Shown here one piece after another: positions 18,682-27,325 of a DNA stretch of 64,000 nt (position 1 is its first letter; each line of letters starts with the position of its first letter). This stretch comes from Rhizobiales bacterium YIM 77505 (GTDB lineage: Bacteria; Pseudomonadota; Alphaproteobacteria; Rhizobiales; Beijerinckiaceae). Under the pieces are notes generated by a model, which saw nothing but the letters and a program-made list of their open reading frames with translations, was not told where the DNA came from and did no database searches. The translations under genes were made by a program, and so were the position numbers. The stretch is taken from contig JQNH01000001.1 in NCBI GenBank assembly GCA_000745135.1, positions 1,364,001 through 1,428,000 on the forward strand, written 5' to 3'.

Positions 18682-19027
18682 GGTTTTTTTTGAAGCTCAG
18701 TCCTTCGGCGTGCAGGAAGACCCAGACGGCGCGGCGGTCGCTCTTAATGCCGCGTTCGGCCAGTTCCATCACCAAGCCGCGGGTCGTAAACGGTCCGGAC
18801 CGGCAGCGCTCGCGCAGCCACTCGGCCAGCTCTCCGCGGAGCTTGGGTTTCTTGTGGCCGCCGACTTGGTCGGGCGCCAGCGAGCCCGTCTCGCGCTTGC
18901 GCTTCATCCACTTCGAGATGCAGGACGGGCTGATCCTGAGCGCCGCCGCCACCGCCCGCGTCGTCGCGCCCGCCTCGTAGCGGGCCACAGCCCGTTCGCG
19001 CAAATCCTCAGAGTAGGGTCGTGTCAT
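18653..19027 (-). CDS. IS630 transposase, DNA-binding part (ORF A, copy 2)
   Basis: 124 residues, the same protein as ORF A at 8571-8945: helix-turn-helix N-terminal half ending at GLSFKK and the slippery A run. Both halves are intact, so this copy should be as mobile as copy 1. Confidence 0.92.
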   Translation of the reverse strand: MTRPYSEDLRERAVARYEAGATTRAVAAALRISPSCISKWMKRKRETGSLAPDQVGGHKKPKLRGELAEWLRERCRSGPFTTRGLVMELAERGIKSDRRAVWVFLHAEGLSFKKNRAAGRADAA

Positions 19028-19119
19028 CCAATGCTGGCCTCCCCCAGCACAGATCTTGAATCACACCCCGACCTCAAACGGAATCCAATTCCGCTAAACC
19101 GAAGCGCGCTCTAGGAGAA

Positions 19120-20160
19120 TCAATCGACCTGCGCCATCATCACTCCGGGCTCGCAGCGCACATAGGTCTGCGTTCCCCGCTCGCTTGACCAGGTGAGCTT
19201 CGTTCCTTGCACCTTCAGGCGAACCTTAGAGGTCCATCGCTCCCGTCCGTTGAGACAGGCGGCGGCGATGGTCCACTCGCTCGAGCCGTGCTTCTTCTTC
19301 GTAAAGCGGCAGAAGGTGTCTCCAGCCCGAGCTCCCTCCGTGTCTATGACCGTCGGGAGCAGCCCCTTCTTGTTGCGCGCGGAGCAGGCAGACTGGTCTG
19401 CGCCCCACACGCCGACATAGGTCGCCTGGATGGCAGGCGGGGGCGCGACGGCAACGAGCGGCCCGGCACTGGAGCCCATGGCGGCGAGCTGCACGGTCGG
19501 CCTGATGTCCAGCGGCTTGGCGATCGCAGCAGCGGGAGCCATGGGCTCCGGTGCCGGGGCGAGGGGAGGCGTCACCGAAGGCGCGGCCTCCGGCGCTGGA
19601 TCGCTGTGCGGACGGACGGAGGGGGAATCCTGCAGCATCTTCGCCGTCTCTGATGAGAGGAGGGCAGACTTCAGGAGCGGACGGGTCCGGTCGGGCTCAG
19701 CCGGGCGCCCGAGAGAGGCCTGTGTCAGGACCTGTTCCGGAGCCGAACCGACGGATGAGTGATCGCGCGGGCCGGCGCCGAGAACGATCGCGAAGCAGGC
19801 GACGAACGCTCCCGCGGCCGCAATCGCCCTGGGCTGCGAACCGCCGATTCGAAGCGCCCGCCGGCCGGCCAGGGCAAGGCCGGCGCGCCCCATCAGGGTT
19901 CTCGCCCTTGCTGAGGATGCGCCATCCAAGCGCTTGGACAGGGGGAGCTCTGCGGGCTGATGCCGTAGGGCCCTGATGGCGCGCTTGCGCCAGGCCGGTC
20001 CGACGCCCCCGAGGAGTGCATGAGCCTTCTTGTATTCCCGCTTCAGAAGCCTTTTCTCGGCGGCCGTGAGAGCACCCGCTCCGGCAGCCGCAGGCTCGGC
20101 GCGTCTTGCACGGCGAGCGTCCGTGCCCCGCCGGTCCTTGACGCTGAAGTCCACTTCCAT
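19120..20160 (-). CDS. Hypothetical protein with one membrane segment and a C-terminal conserved extracytoplasmic domain
   Basis: 346 residues, not assigned to a named family. Residues 1-105 are basic and helical (TAAEKRLLKREYKKAHALLG). A single membrane helix lies around 112-130 (AAAGAFVACFAIVLGAG), placing the rest outside the cytoplasm. Residues about 150-240 are rich in Pro and Ala, a linker-like stretch. The C-terminal domain from residue 245 (YVGVWGADQSACSARNKKG, DTFCRFTKKKHGSSEWTIAAAC, RWTSKVRLKVQGTKLTW, YVRC) has four cysteines in a spacing that suggests two disulfides and resembles small lipocalin-like domains found in alphaproteobacterial exported proteins. An IS630 copy lies 8 bases past its stop. 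Confidence 0.7.
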   Translation of the reverse strand: MEVDFSVKDRRGTDARRARRAEPAAAGAGALTAAEKRLLKREYKKAHALLGGVGPAWRKRAIRALRHQPAELPLSKRLDGASSARARTLMGRAGLALAGRRALRIGGSQPRAIAAAGAFVACFAIVLGAGPRDHSSVGSAPEQVLTQASLGRPAEPDRTRPLLKSALLSSETAKMLQDSPSVRPHSDPAPEAAPSVTPPLAPAPEPMAPAAAIAKPLDIRPTVQLAAMGSSAGPLVAVAPPPAIQATYVGVWGADQSACSARNKKGLLPTVIDTEGARAGDTFCRFTKKKHGSSEWTIAAACLNGRERWTSKVRLKVQGTKLTWSSERGTQTYVRCEPGVMMAQVD

Positions 20161-20320
20161 GCCCGATTCCCCAGAGAGAAAAATTCCTCACTGCAATCAA
20201 TTACTTGCCAAATGCAGGATCAGGATCCGACACAGCCTTGGCGGCGATTGCGGGCGCATTATGGCGCAGCAATCCCCCGTCATGCCATCCCAAGCCCATT
20301 CCCAACCCGAGACATCCTGC

Positions 20321-20345
20321 GGAACACCGATCTCCGGCACGGGTT
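20321..20345 (+). promoter_or_regulatory. Possible sigma-EcfG promoter (one mismatch) before the Tyr-rich protein gene
   Basis: GGAAC at 20321-20325, a 16-base spacer, then GGTT at 20342-20345, against the consensus GGAAC-N16/17-CGTT. Initiation would fall near 20352, giving a leader of about 25 bases that includes the GAGGAG ribosome binding site before ATG 20378. Position fits well; the -10 mismatch keeps confidence low. Confidence 0.4.
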
Positions 20346-20377
20346 AACGGGATGGGGCGCTTGCGAGGAGACGTTCC

Positions 20378-20806
20378 ATGAGGCGTCAGTTTCTTCTCGG
20401 GAGCATGACTGTGGCAATGACCGCTGCGCTCGTGCCTTCGGATCCGGCACAGGCGGCATCTCGGGCGGCCGTGGCGCGAGCAGGCGACACTCCGGCCGCC
20501 TATGCTCAGTACCGCCGCTCGCACCGGGCGTATCCCCGAGTCGTTCGCTCCTATCGGCGAGACCGCACGGGTGCAGCCATTGCAGGCGCAGCGCTCGGCA
20601 TCATAGGGGGCATAGCGGCAACGGCAGCCCAGCGCTCCTATTACGAGCCCTATTATTATCCGTCGTACGGCTACTATCCCGCCTACGGCTACCCTGCTTA
20701 CGGTTATTATGGCGGATATGCGCCGGCCTATTACGGGTCTTACCCCGTGTACGGTGGATATTATTCCGACAACTGGAACAATCCTACCTACTACTATGGA
20801 TGGTAA
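20378..20806 (+). CDS. Small exported tyrosine-rich protein
   Basis: 142 residues. N-terminal signal peptide (MRRQFLLGSMTVAMTAALV, cleavage probably after DPAQA). The middle has a glycine/alanine zipper-like hydrophobic stretch GAAIAGAALGIIGGIAATA (about residues 65-83). The last 55 residues are repeats of Tyr, Gly and Pro in patterns such as YGYYPAYGYPAYGYYGG. Proteins of this make-up are widespread in Hyphomicrobiales and are thought to be envelope-associated, but no function is established. ATG 20378 is preceded by GAGGAG. A sigma-EcfG-like promoter lies upstream, suggesting stress control. Confidence 0.75.
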   Translation: MRRQFLLGSMTVAMTAALVPSDPAQAASRAAVARAGDTPAAYAQYRRSHRAYPRVVRSYRRDRTGAAIAGAALGIIGGIAATAAQRSYYEPYYYPSYGYYPAYGYPAYGYYGGYAPAYYGSYPVYGGYYSDNWNNPTYYYGW

Positions 20807-20815
20807 GCCCGGTGC

Positions 20816-23740
20816 TCAAGGATGAAGCGCTGAATCCAGCAGTCTGGCGACATGGAGGGCATGGCGCCGGACACCGTCCTTGATCTGATGGCGGCAGCTC
20901 GTGCCATCGGCAATGACGAAGTCGTCGGGCCGAGTGGCACGGAGGGCCGGGAACAGCGACAGTTCCCCCATCGCGAAGGACACATCGATGGTCTTCGGGT
21001 CGTACCCGAAGGCGCCTGCCATGCCGCAACAGCTCGACTCGATGAGCCGTACCTCGAGCCCCGGCACGGCTTGCAAGACCCGTTCGACGGCGCCCATCGC
21101 CCCGAACGCCTTCTGGTGGCAATGGCCGTGGAGATGCGCCCTGCGCCCGCTCTGGTCGCGAAGGGGGAGGGCGATCCGGCCGGCCGACAGATCGGCCGAC
21201 AGCACTTCTTCAAACAGGAAGGCGCCATTTGCGAGTGGCTCGGCCTCCTCCCTCGGGAGCAGCTTGCGAAGCTCGTCCCGGAAGGTGAAGAGGCAGGACG
21301 GCTCCAGGCCGACGACGCGCACGCCCCGCGTCAGATAGGGGGTGAGCGCCGCCGCCGTGCGCCGCATTTCCGCCCGCGCTTCCTCGACCAATCCGGCCGA
21401 CAGGAAGGTGCGCCCGCAGCACAGGGGGCGCTTGCGCTCCGGCATGGCCCAATGGAGGCGATACCCGGCCGTCGCAAGGACGCGCTCGGCGGCTGCAAGG
21501 TTCTCTGGTTCGAAGTAGCGGTTGAAGGTGTCGCCAAAGAGAACGAGGTCCAAACCGTCGCCCTTGACGGCGGCAGGAGCGGTCGAGGGGCCGGGCTCAC
21601 GCCAAGGCTCTCGCCACTCCGGCATGCTGCGGCGCGTGCTGAAGCCAAGCGCCCGCCCCAAGACGACCTTCAAAGGCGCCAGGCGGTCATAAAGATTGAC
21701 GAGGGAGCGCGCTCGAGCAGCAAGAGGAGCGTAACGGGGCAGATAGGCGATGAGCCGCTCCTTCAGCGGCAGGCCGTGGCGCTCATGATAGTGATGCAGA
21801 AACTCGATCTTCATCATCGCCATGTCGACACCCGTCGGGCATTCGCGGCGGCAGCCCTTGCATGAGACGCATAAAGCCAGCGTCTCCTTCATCTCCCGCG
21901 AGGTGAAAGCCTCCGGCCCGAGTTGGCCCGAGATGGCGAGGCGCAGCGAGTTGGCGCGCCCGCGCGTCACATGCTGTTCATCGCGCGTGGCACGATAGGA
22001 GGGACACATGACGGCGCCGCTGATGCGGCGGCAGGCGCCGTTGTTGTTGCACATCTCGACCGCAGCGCCGAACCCTCCCCATTCCGACCAGTCGAGCGCT
22101 GTTCTCGCCGGCTCCTTCACCACGTAGTCGGGCGGGAAGCGCATGAGCGAGCGGTCGTCCATCCGATAGGGTCGGACGATCTTGCCGGGGTTGAGGCCAT
22201 TCCCCGGGTCGAAGGCGTCCTTCACCTCCTCGAAGGCGCGCACGAGCCGAGGTCCGAACATCCGCTCATGGAATTCGGACCGGGAGATGCCGTCCCCGTG
22301 CTCGCCGGAATGGGAGCCCTTGAACTCCTGGACGAGATCGCAGGCGGCCTCTGCGATCTCGCGCATCGCTCTGACGCCGGCCTCCGTCTTCACGTTGAGA
22401 ATCGGCCGCACATGGAGGCAGCCGACGGAGGCGTGGGCGTACCAGGTGCCACGCGTTCCATAGCGGGAGAAAAGATCGGTGATCGCTGCCGTGTAGGCGT
22501 CGAGGTGCTCCAAGGGAACCGCACAATCCTCGATGAAGGACACCGGTTTCCCGTCCCCCTTCATGGACATCATGATGTTGAGGCAGGCCTCGCGCACCTC
22601 CCACACCGACCTTTGTCGCCCGGCATCGGTGACCTCGACCACCGCGTCGGCGAAGCCGTGGTCGGCCATGCATTGGTCGAGGCGCTTGAGGTCGGCAAGG
22701 AGCGCCTCCTTGTCGTCGCCCGCAAACTCGACGAGCAGCAGACAGTCCGGAGCGCCTCTCGTGATCTGGGACAAGGTCTGGCGGAAGAGCGGGATGTCGG
22801 CCCCGAGCGAGAGCACGTTGTGATCCACGAGTTCCACCGCCACGGGCCCAAGCGCCACGAGGTGCCTGGTCGTCCGCATGGCGTCGCCGAAGCTCGGGAA
22901 ATGGCACACGCCCATGACCCGGTGCTTGGGCAATTCCGAGAGCTTCAGCGTAATCGCGGTGGAGACAGCGAGGGTGCCTTCGGAGCCGACGAGGAGGTGC
23001 GCGAGGTTCGGGCGGGGCGCGAGGAGGCTGTCGAGGTTGTAGCCGCCGACCCGGCGCTGCACCTTCGGGAAGCGCGCCTCGATCTCGACACGCTCCCTCT
23101 CGGCGATGGCAAGCACCGTGTCGGCGATGGTGCGGGTGCGGTCCGAGCCATGACGATCATGGACGTCGCACTCCGGCGGGCCGAAGGCGAACCGCTCGCC
23201 GTCGCGAAGGAAGCCCTCGATGGCGACGACGTTGTCGACCATCTTGCCGTAGCGGAGCGAGCGTGCGCCGCAGGAGTTGTTGCCCGCCATGCCGCCGATG
23301 GTGCATCGGCTCGCCGTCGAGGGCTCGACGGGAAAAAACAGACCGTCCGTGCGCAGCCGGGCGTTGAGATGCTCGAGCACCAGCCCGGGCGCGACGCTCA
23401 CCGTTCGAGCATCGGCGTCATAGTCGACGATGCCATTGAAATGCCGGCTGAAATCGAGCACGAGCCCGGCCCCGATCGGCTGTCCGTTCTGCGACGTGCC
23501 GCCACCCCGTGCAATGACCGGAACGCCTTCCTCAAGGGCGATCGCGAGCGCGGCAGCGACATCGTCCGCGTGCTTGGGAAAGGCCACGCCAAGGGGCATG
23601 ATCTGATAGATCGAAGCGTCGGTGGCATAGCGGCCCCGCGTGAAGGCATCGAAGCGCACCTCGCCCTCCAGCGTCCGCGAAAGGCGGCGCTCCAGGCCAA
23701 GATGCCGCGTCACGGCTTTGTTCGGCGCCCTTCCATGCAC
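20816..23740 (-). CDS. FAD- and Fe-S-containing oxidoreductase (D-lactate/glycolate dehydrogenase type, GlcD-GlcF fusion)
   Basis: 974 residues. FAD-binding type 4 domain at about 35-270 (IARGGGTSQNGQPIGAGLVLD, TIGGMAGNNSCGARSLRYGK), FAD-linked oxidase C-terminal domain to about 540 (GEHGDGISRSEF), then a ferredoxin-like module with the cluster ligands CVSCKGCRRECPTGVD near residue 650 and two cysteine-rich CCG domains (CCGRTFLSAGL near 795, SCCGMAGAFGYD near 925). It oxidises a D-2-hydroxy acid, passing electrons to quinone or cytochrome. I place the start at GTG 23740 because GAAGGAG lies six bases ahead of it; the GTG at 23755 is inside that site. It is divergent from the serine-glyoxylate aminotransferase gene, which favours glycolate or D-lactate as substrate, by inference. 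Confidence 0.88.
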   Translation of the reverse strand: MHGRAPNKAVTRHLGLERRLSRTLEGEVRFDAFTRGRYATDASIYQIMPLGVAFPKHADDVAAALAIALEEGVPVIARGGGTSQNGQPIGAGLVLDFSRHFNGIVDYDADARTVSVAPGLVLEHLNARLRTDGLFFPVEPSTASRCTIGGMAGNNSCGARSLRYGKMVDNVVAIEGFLRDGERFAFGPPECDVHDRHGSDRTRTIADTVLAIAERERVEIEARFPKVQRRVGGYNLDSLLAPRPNLAHLLVGSEGTLAVSTAITLKLSELPKHRVMGVCHFPSFGDAMRTTRHLVALGPVAVELVDHNVLSLGADIPLFRQTLSQITRGAPDCLLLVEFAGDDKEALLADLKRLDQCMADHGFADAVVEVTDAGRQRSVWEVREACLNIMMSMKGDGKPVSFIEDCAVPLEHLDAYTAAITDLFSRYGTRGTWYAHASVGCLHVRPILNVKTEAGVRAMREIAEAACDLVQEFKGSHSGEHGDGISRSEFHERMFGPRLVRAFEEVKDAFDPGNGLNPGKIVRPYRMDDRSLMRFPPDYVVKEPARTALDWSEWGGFGAAVEMCNNNGACRRISGAVMCPSYRATRDEQHVTRGRANSLRLAISGQLGPEAFTSREMKETLALCVSCKGCRRECPTGVDMAMMKIEFLHHYHERHGLPLKERLIAYLPRYAPLAARARSLVNLYDRLAPLKVVLGRALGFSTRRSMPEWREPWREPGPSTAPAAVKGDGLDLVLFGDTFNRYFEPENLAAAERVLATAGYRLHWAMPERKRPLCCGRTFLSAGLVEEARAEMRRTAAALTPYLTRGVRVVGLEPSCLFTFRDELRKLLPREEAEPLANGAFLFEEVLSADLSAGRIALPLRDQSGRRAHLHGHCHQKAFGAMGAVERVLQAVPGLEVRLIESSCCGMAGAFGYDPKTIDVSFAMGELSLFPALRATRPDDFVIADGTSCRHQIKDGVRRHALHVARLLDSALHP

Positions 23741-23855
23741 ATCGTTCTCCTTCACCTCTCCGGGCGCTGACGGTGATCGCGGCCTCCATATCCTTCTAGT
23801 ACCCCCGCCGAAGCTGGCCTAGAAGATGCCAGAGCGCGAAAGACGAGGGTCTGTC

Positions 23856-25049
23856 ATGAGCCACCAGCCCGGCCGCCACTTCCTGCAAATCCCGGGGCCG
23901 ACCAACACGCCGTTGCCGGTGCTGGCGGCGATCGCCAAGCCCACCATCGATCATCGTGGCCCCGAGTTCGGCAGGCTTGGCCGCGAGGTGCTCGACGGCA
24001 TCAAGACGATCTTCAGGACCTCCCAGCCGGTGATCATCTATCCGGCCTCCGGCACCGGAGCCTGGGAAGCGGCGCTCGTCAACACGCTCTCGCCTGGCGA
24101 CAAGGTCCTGATGTTCGAGACGGGCTGGTTCGCCACCCTGTGGAGTCGGATGGCGACGAAGCTCGGCCTTCAGCCTGAATTCTTGAAAGGTGACTGGCGC
24201 TCAGGCGTCGATGCGGCGGCCATCGAGGCCCGCCTTGCCGAAGACAAAGCCCGCGCCATCAAGGCGGTCTGCGTCGTGCACAACGAGACCTCCACCGGCG
24301 TGACGTCGAACATTCCTGCCGTGCGTCGGGCGATCGACCGGGCGAACCACCCGGCCCTCCTTCTCGTCGACACCATCTCATCCCTCGGCTCCATCGACTA
24401 CCGCCACGAGGAGTGGGGCGTGGATGTCACCGTCGGCGGCTCGCAGAAGGGATTGATGCTGCCACCGGGACTGTCCTTCAACGCGATCTCGGAGAAGGCG
24501 CTTGCCGCTTCCAGGACGGCGAAGCTGCCGCGCTCCTTCTGGGACTGGCACGAGATGCTCGCCGCCAACGCCAATGGCTATTTCCCGTATACGCCTTCCA
24601 CCAACCTCTTGCAGGGGCTGAAGGTGGCGATCGACATGCTGCACGATGAAGGGCTCGACAACGTGTTCCGGAGGCATGATCGCGCGGCCGAGGCGACGCG
24701 GCGGGCGGTGCGTCACTGGGGCTTCGAGATCCAGTGCCGCAACGAGCACGAATATTCTTCCTCGCTGACGGCGGTGCGGCTGCCGGAGGGCCATTCGGCC
24801 GACGCGTTGCGGGCCGAGATCCTCGCCCGCTGCAACATGAGCCTCGGCAATGGCTTGGGCCCGCTCGCCGACCGGGTGTTCCGCATCGGCCATCTGGGAG
24901 ACTTCCACGATTTGATGGTGACCGGCACCCTGTCGGGGGTGGAGATCGGCCTCAAGGCGTGCGGCGTCCCTTACCGGCCCGGCGGCGTGGAAGCCGCCAT
25001 GGCCTATCTTGCGGGCAACGCCGGGCCTGTCGCGCAAAGGGCGGATTAG
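23856..25049 (+). CDS. Serine--glyoxylate aminotransferase (alanine/serine:glyoxylate class V)
   Basis: 397 residues, fold-type I class V aminotransferase. The PLP lysine is in VTVGGSQKGLMLPPGLSF near residue 200; the start GRHFLQIPGPTNTPLPVLAAI and the C-terminal NGLGPLADRVFRIGHLGDF are typical of the SgaA family. It makes glycine and hydroxypyruvate from glyoxylate and serine, used in photorespiratory-type glyoxylate removal and in the serine cycle of methylotrophs. ATG 23856 is preferred over 23826 since the family N-terminus begins near GRHFLQIPGPTN and CGAGGG lies upstream. No other serine-cycle genes are present in the window. Confidence 0.9.
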   Translation: MSHQPGRHFLQIPGPTNTPLPVLAAIAKPTIDHRGPEFGRLGREVLDGIKTIFRTSQPVIIYPASGTGAWEAALVNTLSPGDKVLMFETGWFATLWSRMATKLGLQPEFLKGDWRSGVDAAAIEARLAEDKARAIKAVCVVHNETSTGVTSNIPAVRRAIDRANHPALLLVDTISSLGSIDYRHEEWGVDVTVGGSQKGLMLPPGLSFNAISEKALAASRTAKLPRSFWDWHEMLAANANGYFPYTPSTNLLQGLKVAIDMLHDEGLDNVFRRHDRAAEATRRAVRHWGFEIQCRNEHEYSSSLTAVRLPEGHSADALRAEILARCNMSLGNGLGPLADRVFRIGHLGDFHDLMVTGTLSGVEIGLKACGVPYRPGGVEAAMAYLAGNAGPVAQRAD

Positions 25050-25100
25050 GCCAAGCGGAACGGGCCGTCGAAGCGGTTCCTGCCTCCTGGAACCACGGGC

Positions 25101-26621
25101 CTATTCCGCCAACCTCATCTTTTCGGCCCGCCCCGCCCTCACGCGACCAAAGAGCATGGAGAAAAGTGGCCACGCGAGCAGCAGGATCGCGAGAACGGTG
25201 ATGGTTCCGACGAGCGGGTTCGAGAAGAAGATCGTGAGGCTGCCCTGGCTCATCAGCATGGACTGCCGGAAGGCGTCCTCCGCCTTGTCGCCGATGACGA
25301 GGGCGAGCACGAGCGGCGCAACCGGATAGTCGAGCTTCTTGAACACATAGCCGACAAGGCCGAAGATCAAGGCCAGCCACAGGTCGGGCTTGGACGCGCC
25401 GACCGTCCATGCGCCGATGAAGCACACCACCACGATCAGCGGCCCGATGATCGCGAAGGGGATGCGCAGGATCGCGGCAAAGAGCGGCACCGTTGCGAGG
25501 ACGAGCACCACCGCCACCACATTGCCGAGATACATGGAGGCGATGAGGCCCCACACGAAGTCCGGCCGCTCCAGGAACAGCATCGGACCGGGATTGAGGC
25601 CCCAGATCATCAACCCGCCCAGCATCACCGCCGCGGTGGCGGAGCCCGGAATGCCAAGCGCCAGCATGGGCAGCATGGCCGCCGTGCCGGCGCCATGATC
25701 GGCCGTCTCCGGCGCGATCACGCCTTCCGGTTCGCCTTTGCCGAAATTGCCGCGCCGGCGCGAGAAGCGCTTGGCAAGGCCGTAGCTCATGAAGGAAGCG
25801 GCCGTGGGCCCGCCTGGCGTGATACCCATCCAGACGCCGACTAGGCTGCCACGGATGAGAGCGATCCAATAGCGAGGCAGGCGGGTGAGCGTGCGAAGGA
25901 CGCCCGACAGGTTCACCTTCGCCTTCACGCCCTCGAACTTCAGCCCTTCCTCCATGGTGAGGAGGAGCTCCCCAATGCCGAACAGGCCGATCACCACGAT
26001 GAGGAAGCTGATGCCGCGCAAAAGCTCATCGAACCCGAAGGTGAGGCGCAGGCTGCCCGACACCGTGTCCATGCCGACGGTCGCGAAGGCGAAGCCGAGC
26101 AGGATCGAGACCACGGTCTTCACCGGGTTGCCGCCTGCGAGCCCCACGAAACTCGCGAAAGCCAGGAAATAGACCGCGAAATATTCCGGAGAGGAGAATT
26201 TCAGCGCGAACTCGGTCACCCAGCCTGAGAGCACGGTGATGACCGCCACGCCGACCAGCGCGCCGAAGCCGGCCGAGAGGAAGGCGAAGGACAAGGCCTC
26301 GACCGCAAGTCCTTGCTTCGCCATCGGATGGCCGTCGAAGGTTGTGGCGACTGAAGAGGGCTCGCCCGGGATGTTGAACAGGATCGATGTGGTCGAGCCG
26401 CCGAACAACGCCCCCCAATACATGCTGGTGAGCAGGATGATGGCCGAGACAGGATCCATGGTGAAGGTCAGCGGCATCAGGATGGTGACGCCGTTCGGCG
26501 CGCCCAAGCCCGGCAGCACGCCGACCAGGATGCCGAGCAACACCCCGACCAGCATCAGGGCCACGTGATACCAGGTGAGGGCGACGGCAAATCCGTGAAA
26601 GAGCGAGCCCACATTCTCCAT
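25101..26621 (-). CDS. tctA: Tripartite tricarboxylate transporter, large permease TctA
   Basis: 506 residues with about 11-12 membrane helices. The family signature GVLPGLGAPNGVTILMPLTF near residue 40 and MYWGALFGGSTTSILFNIPGEPSSV near 70, together with ETADHGAGTAAMLPMLALGIPGSATAA near 310, are conserved TctA repeats. It is the large membrane subunit of a secondary, binding-protein-dependent carboxylate importer. It is the last gene of tctC-tctB-tctA and begins 9 bases after tctB. Confidence 0.95.
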   Translation of the reverse strand: MENVGSLFHGFAVALTWYHVALMLVGVLLGILVGVLPGLGAPNGVTILMPLTFTMDPVSAIILLTSMYWGALFGGSTTSILFNIPGEPSSVATTFDGHPMAKQGLAVEALSFAFLSAGFGALVGVAVITVLSGWVTEFALKFSSPEYFAVYFLAFASFVGLAGGNPVKTVVSILLGFAFATVGMDTVSGSLRLTFGFDELLRGISFLIVVIGLFGIGELLLTMEEGLKFEGVKAKVNLSGVLRTLTRLPRYWIALIRGSLVGVWMGITPGGPTAASFMSYGLAKRFSRRRGNFGKGEPEGVIAPETADHGAGTAAMLPMLALGIPGSATAAVMLGGLMIWGLNPGPMLFLERPDFVWGLIASMYLGNVVAVVLVLATVPLFAAILRIPFAIIGPLIVVVCFIGAWTVGASKPDLWLALIFGLVGYVFKKLDYPVAPLVLALVIGDKAEDAFRQSMLMSQGSLTIFFSNPLVGTITVLAILLLAWPLFSMLFGRVRAGRAEKMRLAE

Positions 26622-26630
26622 GGCGACGCC

Positions 26631-27122
26631 TCAGTAGAGTCCGAGCCACGCTTCGAGCGGACCGGTCAGAAGCGGCACCTTGAACCACATGGGAAAGATG
26701 AGCCGCATCGCGACGGCAACGGCAACCCCGAGTGTCAGGGAGGGAAGCAGGCGATAGCCGCCCTGAAAGACCATGACGGCGGAGAGATAAAGGATCGCCC
26801 CCACGTAAAGCCCGAGAAAGAGCGAGAGGACGACGAAGGCCAGGATGGGAAGACCGAAGGCGAGGACGCGCTTTGCCTGCTCGGCGGTTAGAAACACGTC
26901 CTGAGTGCCTCGTCGCCAAAGCGCGACCGCGAGATTGACGAAGCTCCCGAGAACGATCAGGACGCCGATGCGGAACGGGAAATACCCTGCGGCCGGACCT
27001 GAATCCCCCCAGCCGATGTCGTGCTCGATCGAACCCCACATGACCGCGGCTCCGATCGCCGCGGTTGCAAGGGCCGTCACGACTTCCATGGTCGTCCGCG
27101 AGACGAGCGCGCGTTCCGTCAT
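26631..27122 (-). CDS. tctB: Tripartite tricarboxylate transporter, small permease TctB
   Basis: 163 residues with four predicted membrane helices and the TctB pattern (AAGYFPFRIGVLIVLGS near residue 45, a two-helix repeat at 85-145). It forms the membrane complex with TctA. ATG 27122 overlaps, by ATGA, the end of a dubious 64-codon frame that spans the tctC-tctB gap; I do not accept that frame as a gene. Confidence 0.9.
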   Translation of the reverse strand: MTERALVSRTTMEVVTALATAAIGAAVMWGSIEHDIGWGDSGPAAGYFPFRIGVLIVLGSFVNLAVALWRRGTQDVFLTAEQAKRVLAFGLPILAFVVLSLFLGLYVGAILYLSAVMVFQGGYRLLPSLTLGVAVAVAMRLIFPMWFKVPLLTGPLEAWLGLY

Positions 27123-27325
27123 GAGCTTACCGGCAGGAGCTTGAGAAGCATTTCGTCATCGACAGCTTTCTTCGGGAAGAGTCGTCGTCGATGACGACGG
27201 GTCGCGAGCCTGCCTTCGGGCTCCGACCCGAGAATCGCGCCGAAGGCGCAGATGAGGGCACGCCCCTTCACGGCGGCTTCGCCCTCATTCGGTTGCCGCG
27301 GCCGGCCGCTCACGGGCAGAGGCGG
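27123..27325 (-). other. tctC-tctB spacer with hairpins
   Basis: 203 bases in an operon that is otherwise tightly packed. On either strand CGTCGTC-gat-GACGACG (near 27183-27199) and GCGCC-gaa-GGCGC (near 27239-27252) can form hairpins. Spacers with stem-loops after the binding-protein gene commonly let the upstream gene be expressed more strongly than the permease genes; that is inference. A 64-codon frame across the spacer has no ribosome binding site. Confidence 0.4.

Larger units (their letters stand above)
18070..19113 (-). mobile_element. IS630-family insertion sequence, copy 2
   Basis: Body 18072-19111 (1,040 bp), flanked by TA at 18070-18071 and 19112-19113. Identical in layout and orientation to the copy at 7988-9031, with only two base differences noticed, both upstream of ORF A. 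It lies between ldtR and the 3' end of the gene at 19120, inserting 8 bases from that gene's stop codon. As direct repeats about 10 kb apart, the two copies could recombine and delete everything between, including hemB and bpt. Confidence 0.93.

Noticed and set aside
21923-23770. 615-codon open frame antisense to the FAD-FeS oxidoreductase, and similar long antisense frames at 60131-61801, 31807-33438 and 3924-4805
   Set aside because: Long stop-free antisense frames are normal in DNA of this GC content; their products lack domains and are rich in Arg, His and Gly.
27119-27313. 64-codon minus-strand frame filling the tctC-tctB gap and overlapping the tctB start by ATGA
   Set aside because: No ribosome binding site, arginine-rich composition as expected of GC-rich non-coding DNA, no recognisable family; the coupling-like overlap is probably chance.
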